A stretch of 64,000 nucleotides of DNA from Ferrimonas pelagia (GCF_039543565.1 NZ_BAABJZ010000004.1:1-64000), one strand, 5' to 3'; counted from the stretch's first letter, positions 1 to 8,974 are shown. Notes: generated by a model not told the origin, from the letters alone. Made by a program: numbers and translations.

Positions 1-43
1 CATATTGTGGTGTTGCGCCTTCCTTCACTAACCGCGAAAGAAG

Positions 44-119
44 TGGTGGGTCGTGAAGGATTCGAACCTTCGACCAATTGGTTAAAAGCCAACTGCTCTA
101 CCAACTGAGCTAACGACCC
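44..119 (-). tRNA. tRNA-Lys (TTT), copy 7 of the array
   Basis: A 76-nt cloverleaf with an encoded CCA end. The anticodon loop reads CTTTTAA, which gives anticodon UUU. It is the last copy in transcription order and is separated from the other six by a 464-nt spacer. The sequence is identical to its sister copies, as expected for concerted evolution. Confidence 0.97.
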
Positions 120-583
120 ATATTGTGCCTTGGACTAACAGTCCAAGATCAACGGCACAGAATAACTCTTTATCATTCAATATTCTGTCCGCTTTCACCG
201 CTGCCGAGTCCCTGTCGACCTTACGTCTGATTGGGCCCGTCTCGTTGAAAGCGGGGCGAATTATGGAGGCCAAGCCGTTCTCCGTCAACTGCAATTTGCA
301 GTTCCGTGAACCAAGTGGCCAGATTCCACCCAACCCGATTAAACTCGCAACAGTATGAATAAAAACAATACATTCAAAGGCTTCGGTATCTGCGCCGGGT
401 AAGATCTTCACGCAGCCTTGCCCCGCTCCCGTCCAGCCAGCCTGACGTCAGCCTGAGCACAACGACACGCAAGATCTTGAAAAGTGGAACAATGGGAAGT
501 GTCGACGATGTTCTACGGCGGGTAGATACGAAAAATCCAACGCCAGGGGCGCTGTCTAGGATATCAGGGGGATGAAGCAGGAG
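120..583. other. 464-nt unique spacer inside the tRNA-Lys array
   Basis: The other inter-tRNA gaps here are about 42 nt, but this one is 464 nt. It begins with the usual ATATTGTG spacer start and then diverges. It holds a perfect 8-bp hairpin (CTTGGACT...AGTCCAAG, 131-149) close to the 5' end of the last tRNA. I see no convincing gene: the open frames on either strand resemble no family and extend into the tRNA. It is either an insertion into an ordinary spacer or the site of a separate promoter for the last copy. Confidence 0.5.
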
Positions 584-659
584 TGGTGGGTCGTGAAGGA
601 TTCGAACCTTCGACCAATTGGTTAAAAGCCAACTGCTCTACCAACTGAGCTAACGACCC
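584..659 (-). tRNA. tRNA-Lys (TTT), copy 6
   Basis: A 76-nt tRNA with encoded CCA and anticodon UUU, identical to the neighbouring copies. It lies immediately 3' (in transcription order) of copy 5 and just before the long spacer. Confidence 0.97.
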
Positions 660-701
660 ATATTGTGGTGTTGCGCCTTCCTTCACTAGCTGCGAAAGAA
701 G

Positions 702-777
702 TGGTGGGTCGTGAAGGATTCGAACCTTCGACCAATTGGTTAAAAGCCAACTGCTCTACCAACTGAGCTAACGACCC
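702..777 (-). tRNA. tRNA-Lys (TTT), copy 5
   Basis: A 76-nt tRNA with encoded CCA and anticodon UUU. The flanking 42-nt spacer contains the array's conserved segment with CTTTC and GCGAAAG. Confidence 0.97.
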
Positions 778-818
778 ATATTGTGGTGTTGCGCCTTCTT
801 CACTAACTGCGAAAGAAG

Positions 819-894
819 TGGTGGGTCGTGAAGGATTCGAACCTTCGACCAATTGGTTAAAAGCCAACTGCTCTACCAACTGAGCTAACGACCC
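819..894 (-). tRNA. tRNA-Lys (TTT), copy 4
   Basis: A 76-nt tRNA with encoded CCA and anticodon UUU, identical to the other copies. The spacer beside it is one base shorter than the others. Confidence 0.97.
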
Positions 895-935
895 ATATTG
901 TGGTGTTGCGCTTCCTTCACTAACCGCGAAAGAAG

Positions 936-1011
936 TGGTGGGTCGTGAAGGATTCGAACCTTCGACCAATTGGTTAAAAGCCAACTGCTCTACCAACTGA
1001 GCTAACGACCC
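936..1011 (-). tRNA. tRNA-Lys (TTT), copy 3
   Basis: A 76-nt tRNA with encoded CCA and anticodon UUU, and the same spacer type as its neighbours. Confidence 0.97.
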
Positions 1012-1053
1012 ATATTGTGGTGTTGCGCCTTCCTTCGCTAACCGCGAAAGAAG

Positions 1054-1129
1054 TGGTGGGTCGTGAAGGATTCGAACCTTCGACCAATTGGTTAAAAGCC
1101 AACTGCTCTACCAACTGAGCTAACGACCC
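1054..1129 (-). tRNA. tRNA-Lys (TTT), copy 2
   Basis: A 76-nt tRNA with encoded CCA and anticodon UUU, and the same spacer type as its neighbours. Confidence 0.97.
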
Positions 1130-1171
1130 ATATTGTGATGTTGCGCCTTTCTTCGCTAACCGCGAAAAAAG

Positions 1172-1247
1172 TGGTGGGTCGTGAAGGATTCGAACCTTCG
1201 ACCAATTGGTTAAAAGCCAACTGCTCTACCAACTGAGCTAACGACCC
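1172..1247 (-). tRNA. tRNA-Lys (TTT), copy 1 (promoter-proximal)
   Basis: A 76-nt tRNA with encoded CCA and anticodon UUU. It is the first copy downstream of the promoter at 1300-1327, so the whole array is probably one transcript cut into tRNAs. Lys/Val tRNAs also lie downstream of cpoB in E. coli, so this is a conserved neighbourhood. Confidence 0.97.
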
Positions 1248-1299
1248 ACGCATCTGTCGTCAGTGTTGACCTTGCGGCCTCCCCTGTCGACGGGCGGCT

Positions 1300-1327
1300 A
1301 TAATACCAAGTTCGATTCGCCTTGCAA
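1300..1327 (-). promoter_or_regulatory. sigma70 promoter of the tRNA-Lys array
   Basis: On the minus strand, -35 TTGCAA and -10 TATTAT are 16 nt apart. They are followed by a GC-rich discriminator (AGCCGCCCG), as is usual for stringently controlled stable-RNA promoters. The predicted start is about 45 nt before the first tRNA-Lys. Confidence 0.7.
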
Positions 1328-1373
1328 CCCGAATTTCGATTATTTAGACCGCTTGCGCACAAAACAAACAAAG

Positions 1374-1409
1374 CGGTCAAAAAACAAATTGGCCTTTACG
1401 GATAAAGGC
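1374..1409 (-). terminator. Candidate terminator of the tol-pal operon
   Basis: On the minus strand the stem GCCTTTA/TAAAGGC has a 4-nt loop and lies just after the cpoB stop. It is followed within nine bases by a T-rich run. The T run is slightly offset from the stem, so it may be inefficient. Confidence 0.55.
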
Positions 1410-1419
1410 TTAGCGAACC

Positions 1420-2157
1420 TTAATTCAGGTGTTTCGCGGCCATCTGTGCCGCGCTGCTGCCAGAGTACTGAGCGATCACTGATTTAAAAAACTGCTTAGC
1501 CTTGGCTTTGTCACCCTGCCGATCCGCGATCAAGCCTTGCTTGAGGATCGAATCGGCCCGCTTACCCGATTCAGGATAATCTCCCGCCACCTTAGCAAAC
1601 ATCTGTGCCGCTTCAGGCAGTTCACCTTTGTTGTACAGCAACTGACCTAACCAATAGTACGCGTTCGATGTGTAGCTGCTTGACGGGTACTGCGCGATAA
1701 AATCTCTAAACGCAGGGATCGCATCATCAAACCGACGCTCTTTTGTCGCCAGGTTCAGTGCAACCGTGTAACTGTCCGCTTCGGATAGAGACTCCACGCT
1801 TCTTCGATCCGATCGTTGCTGTTCGGTCGAGGAGCTCTTCGCCGGCGCCGACTGCAGCTTTGCTAGCTCTTGATACAGCTGACGCTGGCGCTCCAACATC
1901 TGTTCGATCTGAAAGCCCTGGGCCTCACTGTAACCGCGCAACTCACCGATCTCTCGCTGCATCTGATCAACCACCTGCTCCAGGCGAAGCTGAGACTGGC
2001 TGTTGGCCCGCAACAATGATTCCAAACGCTCAACCCGACTATTGATATCAGATGCGGCAGAGCGGGTAACACTTGACACCTCTACAACGGGAGCGGGCGC
2101 AGCCAATGACTGCGCCCCCAAGCCGAGAAGTGCCGCTATCATAACGGCTCTTTTCAT
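1420..2157 (-). CDS. cpoB: Cell division coordinator CpoB (YbgF)
   Basis: CpoB is a periplasmic protein that links the Tol-Pal machine with septal peptidoglycan synthesis by PBP1B. This 245-residue protein has a signal peptide (about residues 1-20, ending in SLAA). An N-terminal coiled coil of the YbgF trimerisation type follows (about 40-95), then a Gln/Ser-rich linker, then TPR repeats (about 125-245, with YYWLGQLLYNKGELPEAAQMF). Length and domain order are normal. It is the last gene of the tol-pal operon, 15 nt after pal, with a candidate terminator just beyond it. Confidence 0.95.
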   Translation of the reverse strand: MKRAVMIAALLGLGAQSLAAPAPVVEVSSVTRSAASDINSRVERLESLLRANSQSQLRLEQVVDQMQREIGELRGYSEAQGFQIEQMLERQRQLYQELAKLQSAPAKSSSTEQQRSDRRSVESLSEADSYTVALNLATKERRFDDAIPAFRDFIAQYPSSSYTSNAYYWLGQLLYNKGELPEAAQMFAKVAGDYPESGKRADSILKQGLIADRQGDKAKAKQFFKSVIAQYSGSSAAQMAAKHLN

Positions 2158-2172
2158 ACGGTGATCTTCCGA

Positions 2173-2706
2173 TTAGTAAACCAATACAGCCCGGCGGTTT
2201 TTGGTGTGCGCAGCTTCAGTAGCAGCACTGTCGAGCAGCTTTTCTTCGCCATAAGGCACGACTTCCATTTGGCTGGATAACACACCCAAGCTCTGCAGGT
2301 AGCGTTGCACCGCTTTGCCACGACGCTCACTTAGCGCGATGTTGTACTCTGGCGTACCGCGCTCATCGGCATGACCTTCGATGATCACGCGAGTACGTGG
2401 GTTTTCAACCAAAAATGCCGCGTGCGCTTCCAGCAGCTCGCCAAATTCAGGGCGGATATCGGCACGGTCGAAGTCAAAGTAGAGGATGTGCTCGCGGCGC
2501 AGCTCGGCGTACTTCTCACGCTGGCGCTCTTCCGCAGTTTGCACCTGATCCAGGCCGCCCACTTCCGGGCCACCCGCCTGCTCCAGGCTGGTTTGATTGT
2601 CCAAGATCTCGGAGTCGGCGTCGACGCCTGCAGTCGAGCTACACGCAGTCAGAGCCAATGCTGGGATAGCAAACAGTAGTCCCTTAGCAACTTTATTCAA
2701 TTTCAT
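2173..2706 (-). CDS. pal: Peptidoglycan-associated lipoprotein Pal
   Basis: Pal is an outer-membrane lipoprotein that binds peptidoglycan diaminopimelate and TolB, tethering the envelope at constriction sites. The 177-residue protein starts with a lipoprotein signal whose lipobox is ALTAC, placing the lipidated Cys near residue 22. An acidic linker and a C-terminal OmpA-like domain (about 70-177) follow. The peptidoglycan-binding motif NIALSERRGKAVQRYL is present. It lies 35 nt downstream of tolB and 15 nt before cpoB, the canonical order. Confidence 0.97.
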   Translation of the reverse strand: MKLNKVAKGLLFAIPALALTACSSTAGVDADSEILDNQTSLEQAGGPEVGGLDQVQTAEERQREKYAELRREHILYFDFDRADIRPEFGELLEAHAAFLVENPRTRVIIEGHADERGTPEYNIALSERRGKAVQRYLQSLGVLSSQMEVVPYGEEKLLDSAATEAAHTKNRRAVLVY

Positions 2707-2741
2707 CAGTTAAACCCTTTTTTTATTGGTTAAATTCATTA

Positions 2742-4085
2742 TCAAAGGAACGGCGACCAAGCCGGTGCCTTGACACTTCCCACCTGCATCGGCAAGCGGG
2801 CTTTGAACCTTCCGTCCATAGACACTGCGGCCAAGACCTGTCGACCATTGTGACTGGTACTATATATAATCATGCTGCCATTTGGGGCTACACTCGGCGA
2901 CTCATCCAAATAGGTTTCGGTTAAGACGTCGATATGACCGCTGCTCAGCTCCATTCGAGCAATGTTGTATTGCCCATTGGTGCGATTCACCATCACCAGA
3001 TGTTTGCCATCCGGCGTGATAGAGCCGCCCAGGTTCCACTCTCCCTGAAAGGTCAAACGCTTGATACGTTTGCTGTCCAGCATGATCTGATAGATCTGCG
3101 GACGCCCACCTCGCTCCGAGGTGAACACCAGCGACTGACCGTCAGGCGCCCAGCTGGGCTCAGTATCAATCGCGTAGTGGTTGGTGATCCGCTCTAATTG
3201 GCGGGTCGCTAGCTCCATAATGTAGATCTCGGTGCTGCCATCCTTCGACAGGGTCATCGCCAGCTTTTTGCCATCCGGAGACCATACCGGAGAGCCGTTG
3301 ATCCCGGCAAAATCGGTGATCCGCTCCCGCTGTTGCGTATAGAGATCCTGAATGTAGATCTCTGAGCGGCGATTCTCGAACGAAACGTACGCGAGCTTTT
3401 TGCCATCAGGAGACCAAGACGGTGACATCAGCGGCTCACGTGAGCGCAGCAGCACCGTCTCGTTGTAGCCATCATAATCGGCTACCCGCAGTTGAAACTT
3501 AAATGGCGCTGCCTGTTCATCCACCGTTACGTAGGCGATCTTGGTGAGAAAAGCGCCTTTGTTGCCGGTCAATGCCTCATACACCAGATCAGAGATCCGA
3601 TGGCCAAAGCGACGGAACTGCGCCTGTGGGATCACCGTGGTGCGCCCTTCGATAATATGATCTTTCTTGATCACCGGGCCGCTGGTGTCCTCAACCGAGG
3701 CTTGCGCCCGCAGCAGATCCACCAACTCAAAGCTCACCTCGAAGCGCTGATCTGCCGCGGGGCGAATGCTCCCCACCACGACGGCTTCGGCGCCGGTTGC
3801 GATCCAGGCTGGTAGATCCAAGTCCGCCTCACCGCCCACATTGCGCTGAGGCAATGCCGACAACGCCAGTGGACTGAAGCTGCCAGAACGGCTGAGATCC
3901 GAGCTGACCACATCGGCGATCTGGTTCGGGATAGGCCCATCGCCAAGCCAACGGAATGGCGCCACGGCGACAGGGCGCGCCGCATTGACGCCCTCGGTGA
4001 TGACGATCTCCAGCGCGGCCCGAGTCGGGGCGCTGCTCATCATCAAGATGGCGGCCAACGCCGCCAAGCAGGATTTCACGTTCAT
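2742..4085 (-). CDS. tolB: Tol-Pal translocation protein TolB
   Basis: TolB is a periplasmic beta-propeller protein that binds Pal and receives energy-dependent input from TolA. Its 447 residues fit the family. There is a signal peptide (about 1-23, ending TRAA), an N-terminal alpha/beta domain, then a six-bladed propeller (about 200-430). Repeated WSPDGKKLAY-type WD40-like motifs are visible. TolA ends 8 nt upstream and pal follows after 35 nt, so co-transcription is almost certain. Confidence 0.97.
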   Translation of the reverse strand: MNVKSCLAALAAILMMSSAPTRAALEIVITEGVNAARPVAVAPFRWLGDGPIPNQIADVVSSDLSRSGSFSPLALSALPQRNVGGEADLDLPAWIATGAEAVVVGSIRPAADQRFEVSFELVDLLRAQASVEDTSGPVIKKDHIIEGRTTVIPQAQFRRFGHRISDLVYEALTGNKGAFLTKIAYVTVDEQAAPFKFQLRVADYDGYNETVLLRSREPLMSPSWSPDGKKLAYVSFENRRSEIYIQDLYTQQRERITDFAGINGSPVWSPDGKKLAMTLSKDGSTEIYIMELATRQLERITNHYAIDTEPSWAPDGQSLVFTSERGGRPQIYQIMLDSKRIKRLTFQGEWNLGGSITPDGKHLVMVNRTNGQYNIARMELSSGHIDVLTETYLDESPSVAPNGSMIIYSTSHNGRQVLAAVSMDGRFKARLPMQVGSVKAPAWSPFL

Positions 4086-4092
4086 AGTTTCC

Positions 4093-5106
4093 TTACATCT
4101 CCGGCTCGATCCGAAGATCGATCTCTTTCATCTGGTTGTAGATATCCGGCTCACTGGAGACCGGTAAACTGCCCGCCGCCTTAATGGCCGCCTGCGCCGC
4201 GCGGCACACAGCCGCATCGCCGCCCAACACCTGAGTATTAAAAACGAACCCATCCGGCGCCAGATTCAATCGCACGCGACACTGCTTACCACGCATGTTG
4301 TTGTCGGTACGCAGGTTACGCTGGATCACCTGACGGATAAGCACCTGATAGCGCTCCACCTCCGACAGCACCTGCTGGTTCCTAGCTCGGGCGAGATCGG
4401 CTTGCTCCGCCGCCATCTGCTCAGCCAAAGCCGCTTCGCGTGCCGCACGTTCTTCGGCCTTGCGCTTGCGCTCCGCCTCTTCCGCCGCTTTGCGTTTACG
4501 TTCCGCTTCTTCCGCTTCGCGCTGTTTCCGAGCCTCTTCGGCTTTGCGTTTGCGCTCGGCTTCTTCCGCCTCGCGCTGTTTCCTAGCCTCTTCGGCTTTG
4601 CGTTTGCGCTCAGCTTCCGCATTGGCCGCCGCCGCTTCCTCAGCGATCCGCCGCTCTTCGGCGGCTTTGCGGGCCACCTCTTCCTGACGTCGCTGCTCCG
4701 CGGCGGCCTTCGCTTGTTTCTCTTCCTGTTGCTGTTTCAGCTTGGCCGCTTTGGCCGCTTCTTCGGCACGCTGGGCTTCCGCCTGGCGTTGCTGACGCTG
4801 CTGCTCCAGCTGTTTTATCTGCTCCTGCTCCGCCTTACGTTTGCGCTCGGCTTCCTGGGCTTGACGCTCCAATTCCGCCTGACGTTGACGCTCCGCTTCT
4901 TGTTGTGCGGCTTCAGCCGCGCGAATACGCTCCACCTGCTGCTTCACCTGAGTCTGATCGACCATCGAGGCCTGCACCACCGGCGCACTGGCCTGGGGCT
5001 GAGTTGGTTTCTGCGCGCTGAAATCAACACTGAACGCCAGCAAGGCCAGCAAACCGGCATGCAGGATCAGCGCAATAGTCAAAGGGGCTGCCAAAGGTTG
5101 TTTCAT
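4093..5106 (-). CDS. tolA: Cell envelope integrity protein TolA
   Basis: TolA is an inner-membrane protein spanning the periplasm. It couples the TolQR proton motor to TolB-Pal and serves as an import route for group A colicins and filamentous phage. The 337-residue protein has one N-terminal membrane segment (about 8-28) and a long Ala/Lys/Glu-rich helix with tandem EEAERKRKA repeats (about 55-240). A globular C-terminal domain (about 245-337) contains CRVRLNLAPDGFV. The near-identical repeats at DNA level (about 4440-4620) make the helix length prone to change. Confidence 0.96.
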   Translation of the reverse strand: MKQPLAAPLTIALILHAGLLALLAFSVDFSAQKPTQPQASAPVVQASMVDQTQVKQQVERIRAAEAAQQEAERQRQAELERQAQEAERKRKAEQEQIKQLEQQRQQRQAEAQRAEEAAKAAKLKQQQEEKQAKAAAEQRRQEEVARKAAEERRIAEEAAAANAEAERKRKAEEARKQREAEEAERKRKAEEARKQREAEEAERKRKAAEEAERKRKAEERAAREAALAEQMAAEQADLARARNQQVLSEVERYQVLIRQVIQRNLRTDNNMRGKQCRVRLNLAPDGFVFNTQVLGGDAAVCRAAQAAIKAAGSLPVSSEPDIYNQMKEIDLRIEPEM

Positions 5107-5110
5107 TGCG

Positions 5111-5542
5111 TTATTCCCCCGGATCCGTCATCAAACCCACGGAAGGGGCACCGGCTCGCTGCAGGCTAACCATTAATTGGATGATGGTGTCATACGGCAC
5201 CAATCGGTCGCCATTGACCACCACAGGTCGGTCAGGATTCACCGTCAACTCCGCGGCCACCAATGCCTGGATCTCATCGAGTTGCAGTGGTGTATTCTCA
5301 TCCACGGTACCGTTGTCGAGAAAATACTCGCCCTGCTGATTAACCGAGGCGACCAGTGGCGGTTTGGAATCCGATGGGATTGGCTCGGAAGCCGCCTGCG
5401 GCAGATCCACCTTCACCCCTTGCGTCACCAACGGCGCTGTCGCCATAAAGATGATCAACAACACCAGCATCACGTCAATGTACGGCACAACGTTGATCTC
5501 AGCGACCTTACGTCGTCGCTTACGCTGGTACCCCTGCATCAC
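5111..5542 (-). CDS. tolR: Tol-Pal system protein TolR
   Basis: TolR is a stator-like inner-membrane protein of the TolQR proton channel. The 143-residue protein has an N-terminal basic stretch (YQRKRRRKVAEINVVPYID) leading into one membrane helix. That helix carries the conserved aspartate (IDVMLVLLIIFM, about residue 23). A periplasmic ExbD-like domain follows. The start overlaps the tolQ stop by 4 nt (ATGA), indicating translational coupling, and tolA begins 4 nt downstream. Confidence 0.97.
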   Translation of the reverse strand: MMQGYQRKRRRKVAEINVVPYIDVMLVLLIIFMATAPLVTQGVKVDLPQAASEPIPSDSKPPLVASVNQQGEYFLDNGTVDENTPLQLDEIQALVAAELTVNPDRPVVVNGDRLVPYDTIIQLMVSLQRAGAPSVGLMTDPGE

Positions 5543-6252
5543 GCACCCCGCTCCGGCTGACCGTTCTGTGCCTGGCCGTTGGTGCTGTGTGCCTGACGGT
5601 GCAAGATGGTGGAAAACTCATCCATAAAGTTGGCGTAGCTGTTTTCCAGCTTCTCGACTCGTGTAGAAAAACGGTTAAAGAAGATCACTGCAGGAATAGC
5701 CGCAAACAAGCCCATCGCCGTCGCGATCAAAGCTTCTGCGATCCCCGGCGCCACCATATTCAAAGTGGCATGCTGTACGCTACCCAAGGCGATAAAGGAG
5801 TTCATGATCCCCCATACGGTGCCAAACAGGCCGATGTACGGGCTGGTTGAACCGATGGAAGCCAACATCGGCAGATGCTGCTCCAACTTATCCACCTCAC
5901 GGGACATCGCCACGCGCATGGCACGGTAGCTGCCGTCCATGACCGCTTCAGGGCTGCGGGAGCTTTTGGCCAGGCGGATGTACTCGCGGAAACCGTTGGT
6001 AAACATCAGCTCCAAGCCGGTATTACGATCGCCCCGAGCCGATAACTCTTGATACAGGCGGTTCAGATCCACCCCGGACCAGAACCGATCCTCAAATCGT
6101 TGCGCCTTAAGGTGGGCCTGTTTCAGCGCACTCTGGCGCTGGAAGATCACAGTCCATGCCGCGACGGACAGCACCATCAAAAAGATCATCACCAACTTGA
6201 CCAACAAGCTGGCTTCCAAAAATAAACCGATGAACGAGATCTCAGCCGACAC
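5539..6252 (-). CDS. tolQ: Tol-Pal system protein TolQ
   Basis: TolQ is the inner-membrane proton-channel partner of TolR and belongs to the MotA/TolQ/ExbB family. The 237-residue protein has three membrane helices (about 15-38, 135-157, 168-190) with the usual large cytoplasmic loop between the first and second. The motif GLFGTVWGIMNSF is characteristic of the family. The start overlaps the end of ybgC by 11 nt and the stop overlaps tolR by 4 nt. Confidence 0.97.
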   Translation of the reverse strand: MSAEISFIGLFLEASLLVKLVMIFLMVLSVAAWTVIFQRQSALKQAHLKAQRFEDRFWSGVDLNRLYQELSARGDRNTGLELMFTNGFREYIRLAKSSRSPEAVMDGSYRAMRVAMSREVDKLEQHLPMLASIGSTSPYIGLFGTVWGIMNSFIALGSVQHATLNMVAPGIAEALIATAMGLFAAIPAVIFFNRFSTRVEKLENSYANFMDEFSTILHRQAHSTNGQAQNGQPERGA

Positions 6253-6652
6253 GCGCTAACTCCTGTTTGATGGCTTGGGGGATCCGGATAGGACGAAACT
6301 GATCGGCGCTTAAGCAGCCGATCTTGATCTGCGCTTGGCAGAACACCTCTCCCTGAGCATCGACCAGTCGTTGTTCAAACTGAAGCGACGCCCCGCCGAG
6401 TTGTGTGATCTCAGTGATCACCTCGAGCATCTGGTTGAAGCGAGCCGGGCGAATAAAGTCCATGACCACTTGTCTCAGCGCAAACACCAGGTTTTGCGCC
6501 ATCAACTGATCCTGTTCAAAACCCGCCTGGCGTAACATCTCTGTACGTGCGTGTTCGAAGAAGTTCAAATAATTGGCGTGATACACCACGCCACCCGCAT
6601 CCGTGTCGGAGTAATACACACGTACCGGCCAACGAAAGGTTGGATTCCCCAC
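6242..6652 (-). CDS. ybgC: Acyl-CoA thioesterase YbgC
   Basis: A hotdog-fold thioesterase of the 4-hydroxybenzoyl-CoA thioesterase type, known to act on short acyl-CoA and acyl-ACP in the cytoplasm. The 136-residue protein carries the active-site signature around DTDAGGVVYHANYLNFFEHA, including the catalytic Asp. It is the first gene of the tol-pal operon, as in E. coli, and overlaps tolQ by 11 nt. The promoter should lie in the 150 bp upstream, where a TATAGT hexamer is visible on the minus strand at about 6691 but has no clear -35. Confidence 0.95.
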   Translation of the reverse strand: MGNPTFRWPVRVYYSDTDAGGVVYHANYLNFFEHARTEMLRQAGFEQDQLMAQNLVFALRQVVMDFIRPARFNQMLEVITEITQLGGASLQFEQRLVDAQGEVFCQAQIKIGCLSADQFRPIRIPQAIKQELARVG

Positions 6653-6796
6653 AAGCTTTAATAATCGTAATTGTGTTGTCGAGTTACTATACCTGAGCCC
6701 GATCGCGCTGGGGAGGGGCTAATATGGCCTATTTTGTTCATAAGATCAGCAATCAGGAACATCTGGATCACAAATTTGCTGCGTCTTTTACCCGTT

Positions 6797-6823
6797 GATA
6801 AAAAAGCGGCCATGAGGCCGCTT
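6797..6823 (-). terminator. Rho-independent terminator after the oligopeptidase gene
   Basis: The 8-bp stem AAGCGGCC/GGCCGCTT with a 4-nt loop is followed on the minus strand by TTTTTT. It separates the oligopeptidase transcript from ybgC. Confidence 0.85.
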
Positions 6824-6835
6824 CATTTTGTCACT

Positions 6836-8974
6836 TTACAAGCTTTCTGGAAGTGGTTGATTAAACGCCAACATTAAGAAGGAAAAGATGTCCCGATATT
6901 CGGCGATCCGCATCGACGTCGGTTTTCCGGCGCCATGCCCCGCCTTCTGCTCGATACGGGCGATCACCGGCGCCGAGCCCATTTGGGCATGCTGCATCGC
7001 CGCCGCAAACTTAAAGCTGTGAGAGGGCACCACCCGATCGTCATGATCCGCCGTCATTACCATGGTGGCCGGATATTGGCGTGGGCTCAGGTTGTGGTAC
7101 GGCGAATAGGCGAGCAGATAGGGAAATTGCTCAGCATCGTCGGCACTGCCATATTCATTCACCCAGGCCCAGCCGATGGTAAACTTCTGGTAGCGCAACA
7201 TATCCAGTACCCCCACCGCCGGCAGGACTGCCGCAAACAGGTCCGGCCGTTGCGTCAATGCCGCCCCCATCAACAGTCCGCCGTTGGAGCGGCCATAGGC
7301 GCCCAGATAGGCACGCTGAGTGTAATCGTGATCGATCAGATACTCCGCAGCGGCAAAATAGTCATCGAACACATTCTGTTTGTGCTCCAACCGACCGTCA
7401 TGGTGCCAATCCTGGCCGTACTCGCCGCCACCACGCAAGCTCGGTACCGCGTAGATCCCGCCCAGATCCATCCAGGCTATGTTGGCGGGCGAGAATCGGG
7501 GGGTCATCGAGATATTGAAGCCGCCGTAAGCGTATAGCAGGGTCGGATTGGTTCCGTCCCGCTTCAAGCCTGCTTTATAGGAGAGCATCATTGGCACGCG
7601 GGTGCCATCTTTACTCTGGAAGAACACCTGCTCCGAGACATAGTCATTGGGATCAAAGGCCACGTTCGGCGTCTGATAGGCCGTCACCTCTCGACCCTCA
7701 AAGTCATAGCGATAGACCCCGGTCGGATGGATGTAGGAGTTAAACTGGAAGTATAAGCTGGCGTCCTGACGGCGCCCTTGCAGGCCCACCACCCGGCCGG
7801 AGCCCGGCAAGGTTAAGCGCTGCTGATGCTCACCGGCCAAAGAGTAGGTGTTGATATCGGCCAGTACGTCTTTCAGGGTCACCACCACTAGATGATCGTT
7901 GACGATGCGGACACGGTTGATCGGATCCGCCCCTTGCGCCACCAACTCTTTCCACGCGCTGCGCTCTGGTCGATTGATGTCGATGGCGATGATCCGGCCG
8001 CGCGGCGCATGGTCATCGGTCTCAAACAACAACCAATCGCCATCGTTGCCTAAGAACTGATAGGACGCCTGCAACTCGGGGATCAACGGCAGCACTGCAT
8101 CTTCACCCAAGCGCTGGAAAAACACCCGGTTGCGTCGATCGGTGCCCTGGCCCGAGGTGATGATCAGCAACTGACCGTCATCGGACAGATCCGCGCCAAA
8201 GCTCCACTCTTTTTGATCGGGACGATCATACACCAGACGATCCTGGCTCTGCGGCGAATTCAAGGTATGGAAGTACAGCTTCTGGAAGTAGTTCACCTCT
8301 TCCATCTTATTGCCGCCTGTGGGCTCATCGTAGCGCGAATACCAGATCCCACTGCTGTCTGCCGCCCACTCGGCGCCGGAGAATTTGACCCACTCCAGCT
8401 TATCGGCCAACGGCTCACCGGTATCGATCTGCAAAAACTGCCACTGCTGCCAATCGGAGCCGGACTCCGAGGTGCCATACGCCAACACCTTGCCGTCAGG
8501 ACTGACCGAGTAACCACTCAATGCTACCGTCCCGTCGCTGGCAAACTGATTGGGATCGAGTAAAACTCGCGGGCTGGAGCTACCCGCATCCTGCACATAG
8601 AGTACCGATTGGCTCTGCAGCCCATCATTCGCAAAATGGAACTTGCGCTCGCCGCGCACGAAGGGCGCGCCGATCTTCTCATAATCCCACAGCTCGGTGA
8701 TCCGCGCTTGCACCGTATCCCGATTGGGGATCTGCGCCAAAAAGCCCTCGCCAAAGATCCGCTGGCGTTCAACCCAGTCGAGCGTCTTCGGGCTATCGAG
8801 CTGCTCTAGATACCGATAGGGATCCGCCACCGCCTGGCCATGTAGCTGCTCCACCAGTTCACCGCGCTCACTGTGCGGATAGGCCAAGGGCTGACTCAGC
8901 TCGGCCGACCATTGCTGACACCCCGCCACCGCCAACGCGGAAACCGCCGCCAGCCATAAACGTGTTCTTTTCAT
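6836..8974 (-). CDS. Prolyl oligopeptidase family serine peptidase (S9A), predicted lipoprotein
   Basis: It cleaves short peptides, typically after proline, using a Ser-Asp-His triad. The 712-residue protein has an N-terminal seven-bladed propeller (about 70-430) and a C-terminal alpha/beta hydrolase domain. The nucleophile lies in GRSNGG, the aspartate in DHDDRV and the histidine in AGHGAG. I place the start at 8974, not at the upstream in-frame ATG (9013), because AGGGAG lies 6 nt before it. That start also exposes a lipoprotein signal with lipobox VAGC (Cys about 19), so the enzyme is probably anchored in the periplasm. It is a single-gene unit with its own terminator. Confidence 0.92.
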   Translation of the reverse strand: MKRTRLWLAAVSALAVAGCQQWSAELSQPLAYPHSERGELVEQLHGQAVADPYRYLEQLDSPKTLDWVERQRIFGEGFLAQIPNRDTVQARITELWDYEKIGAPFVRGERKFHFANDGLQSQSVLYVQDAGSSSPRVLLDPNQFASDGTVALSGYSVSPDGKVLAYGTSESGSDWQQWQFLQIDTGEPLADKLEWVKFSGAEWAADSSGIWYSRYDEPTGGNKMEEVNYFQKLYFHTLNSPQSQDRLVYDRPDQKEWSFGADLSDDGQLLIITSGQGTDRRNRVFFQRLGEDAVLPLIPELQASYQFLGNDGDWLLFETDDHAPRGRIIAIDINRPERSAWKELVAQGADPINRVRIVNDHLVVVTLKDVLADINTYSLAGEHQQRLTLPGSGRVVGLQGRRQDASLYFQFNSYIHPTGVYRYDFEGREVTAYQTPNVAFDPNDYVSEQVFFQSKDGTRVPMMLSYKAGLKRDGTNPTLLYAYGGFNISMTPRFSPANIAWMDLGGIYAVPSLRGGGEYGQDWHHDGRLEHKQNVFDDYFAAAEYLIDHDYTQRAYLGAYGRSNGGLLMGAALTQRPDLFAAVLPAVGVLDMLRYQKFTIGWAWVNEYGSADDAEQFPYLLAYSPYHNLSPRQYPATMVMTADHDDRVVPSHSFKFAAAMQHAQMGSAPVIARIEQKAGHGAGKPTSMRIAEYRDIFSFLMLAFNQPLPESL

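Noticed and set aside
82..411. Gene in the long tRNA-Lys spacer
   Set aside because: The open frame begins outside any ribosome site, runs into the tRNA and resembles nothing.
622..996. Repetitive open frame across the tRNA-Lys array (minus strand)
   Set aside because: It is a translation of tandem tRNA genes and spacers; the protein repeat is only the tRNA repeat.
4402..5169. 255-residue plus-strand frame opposite tolA
   Set aside because: A Phe/Leu/Arg repeat that is the complement of the tolA coiled-coil codons.
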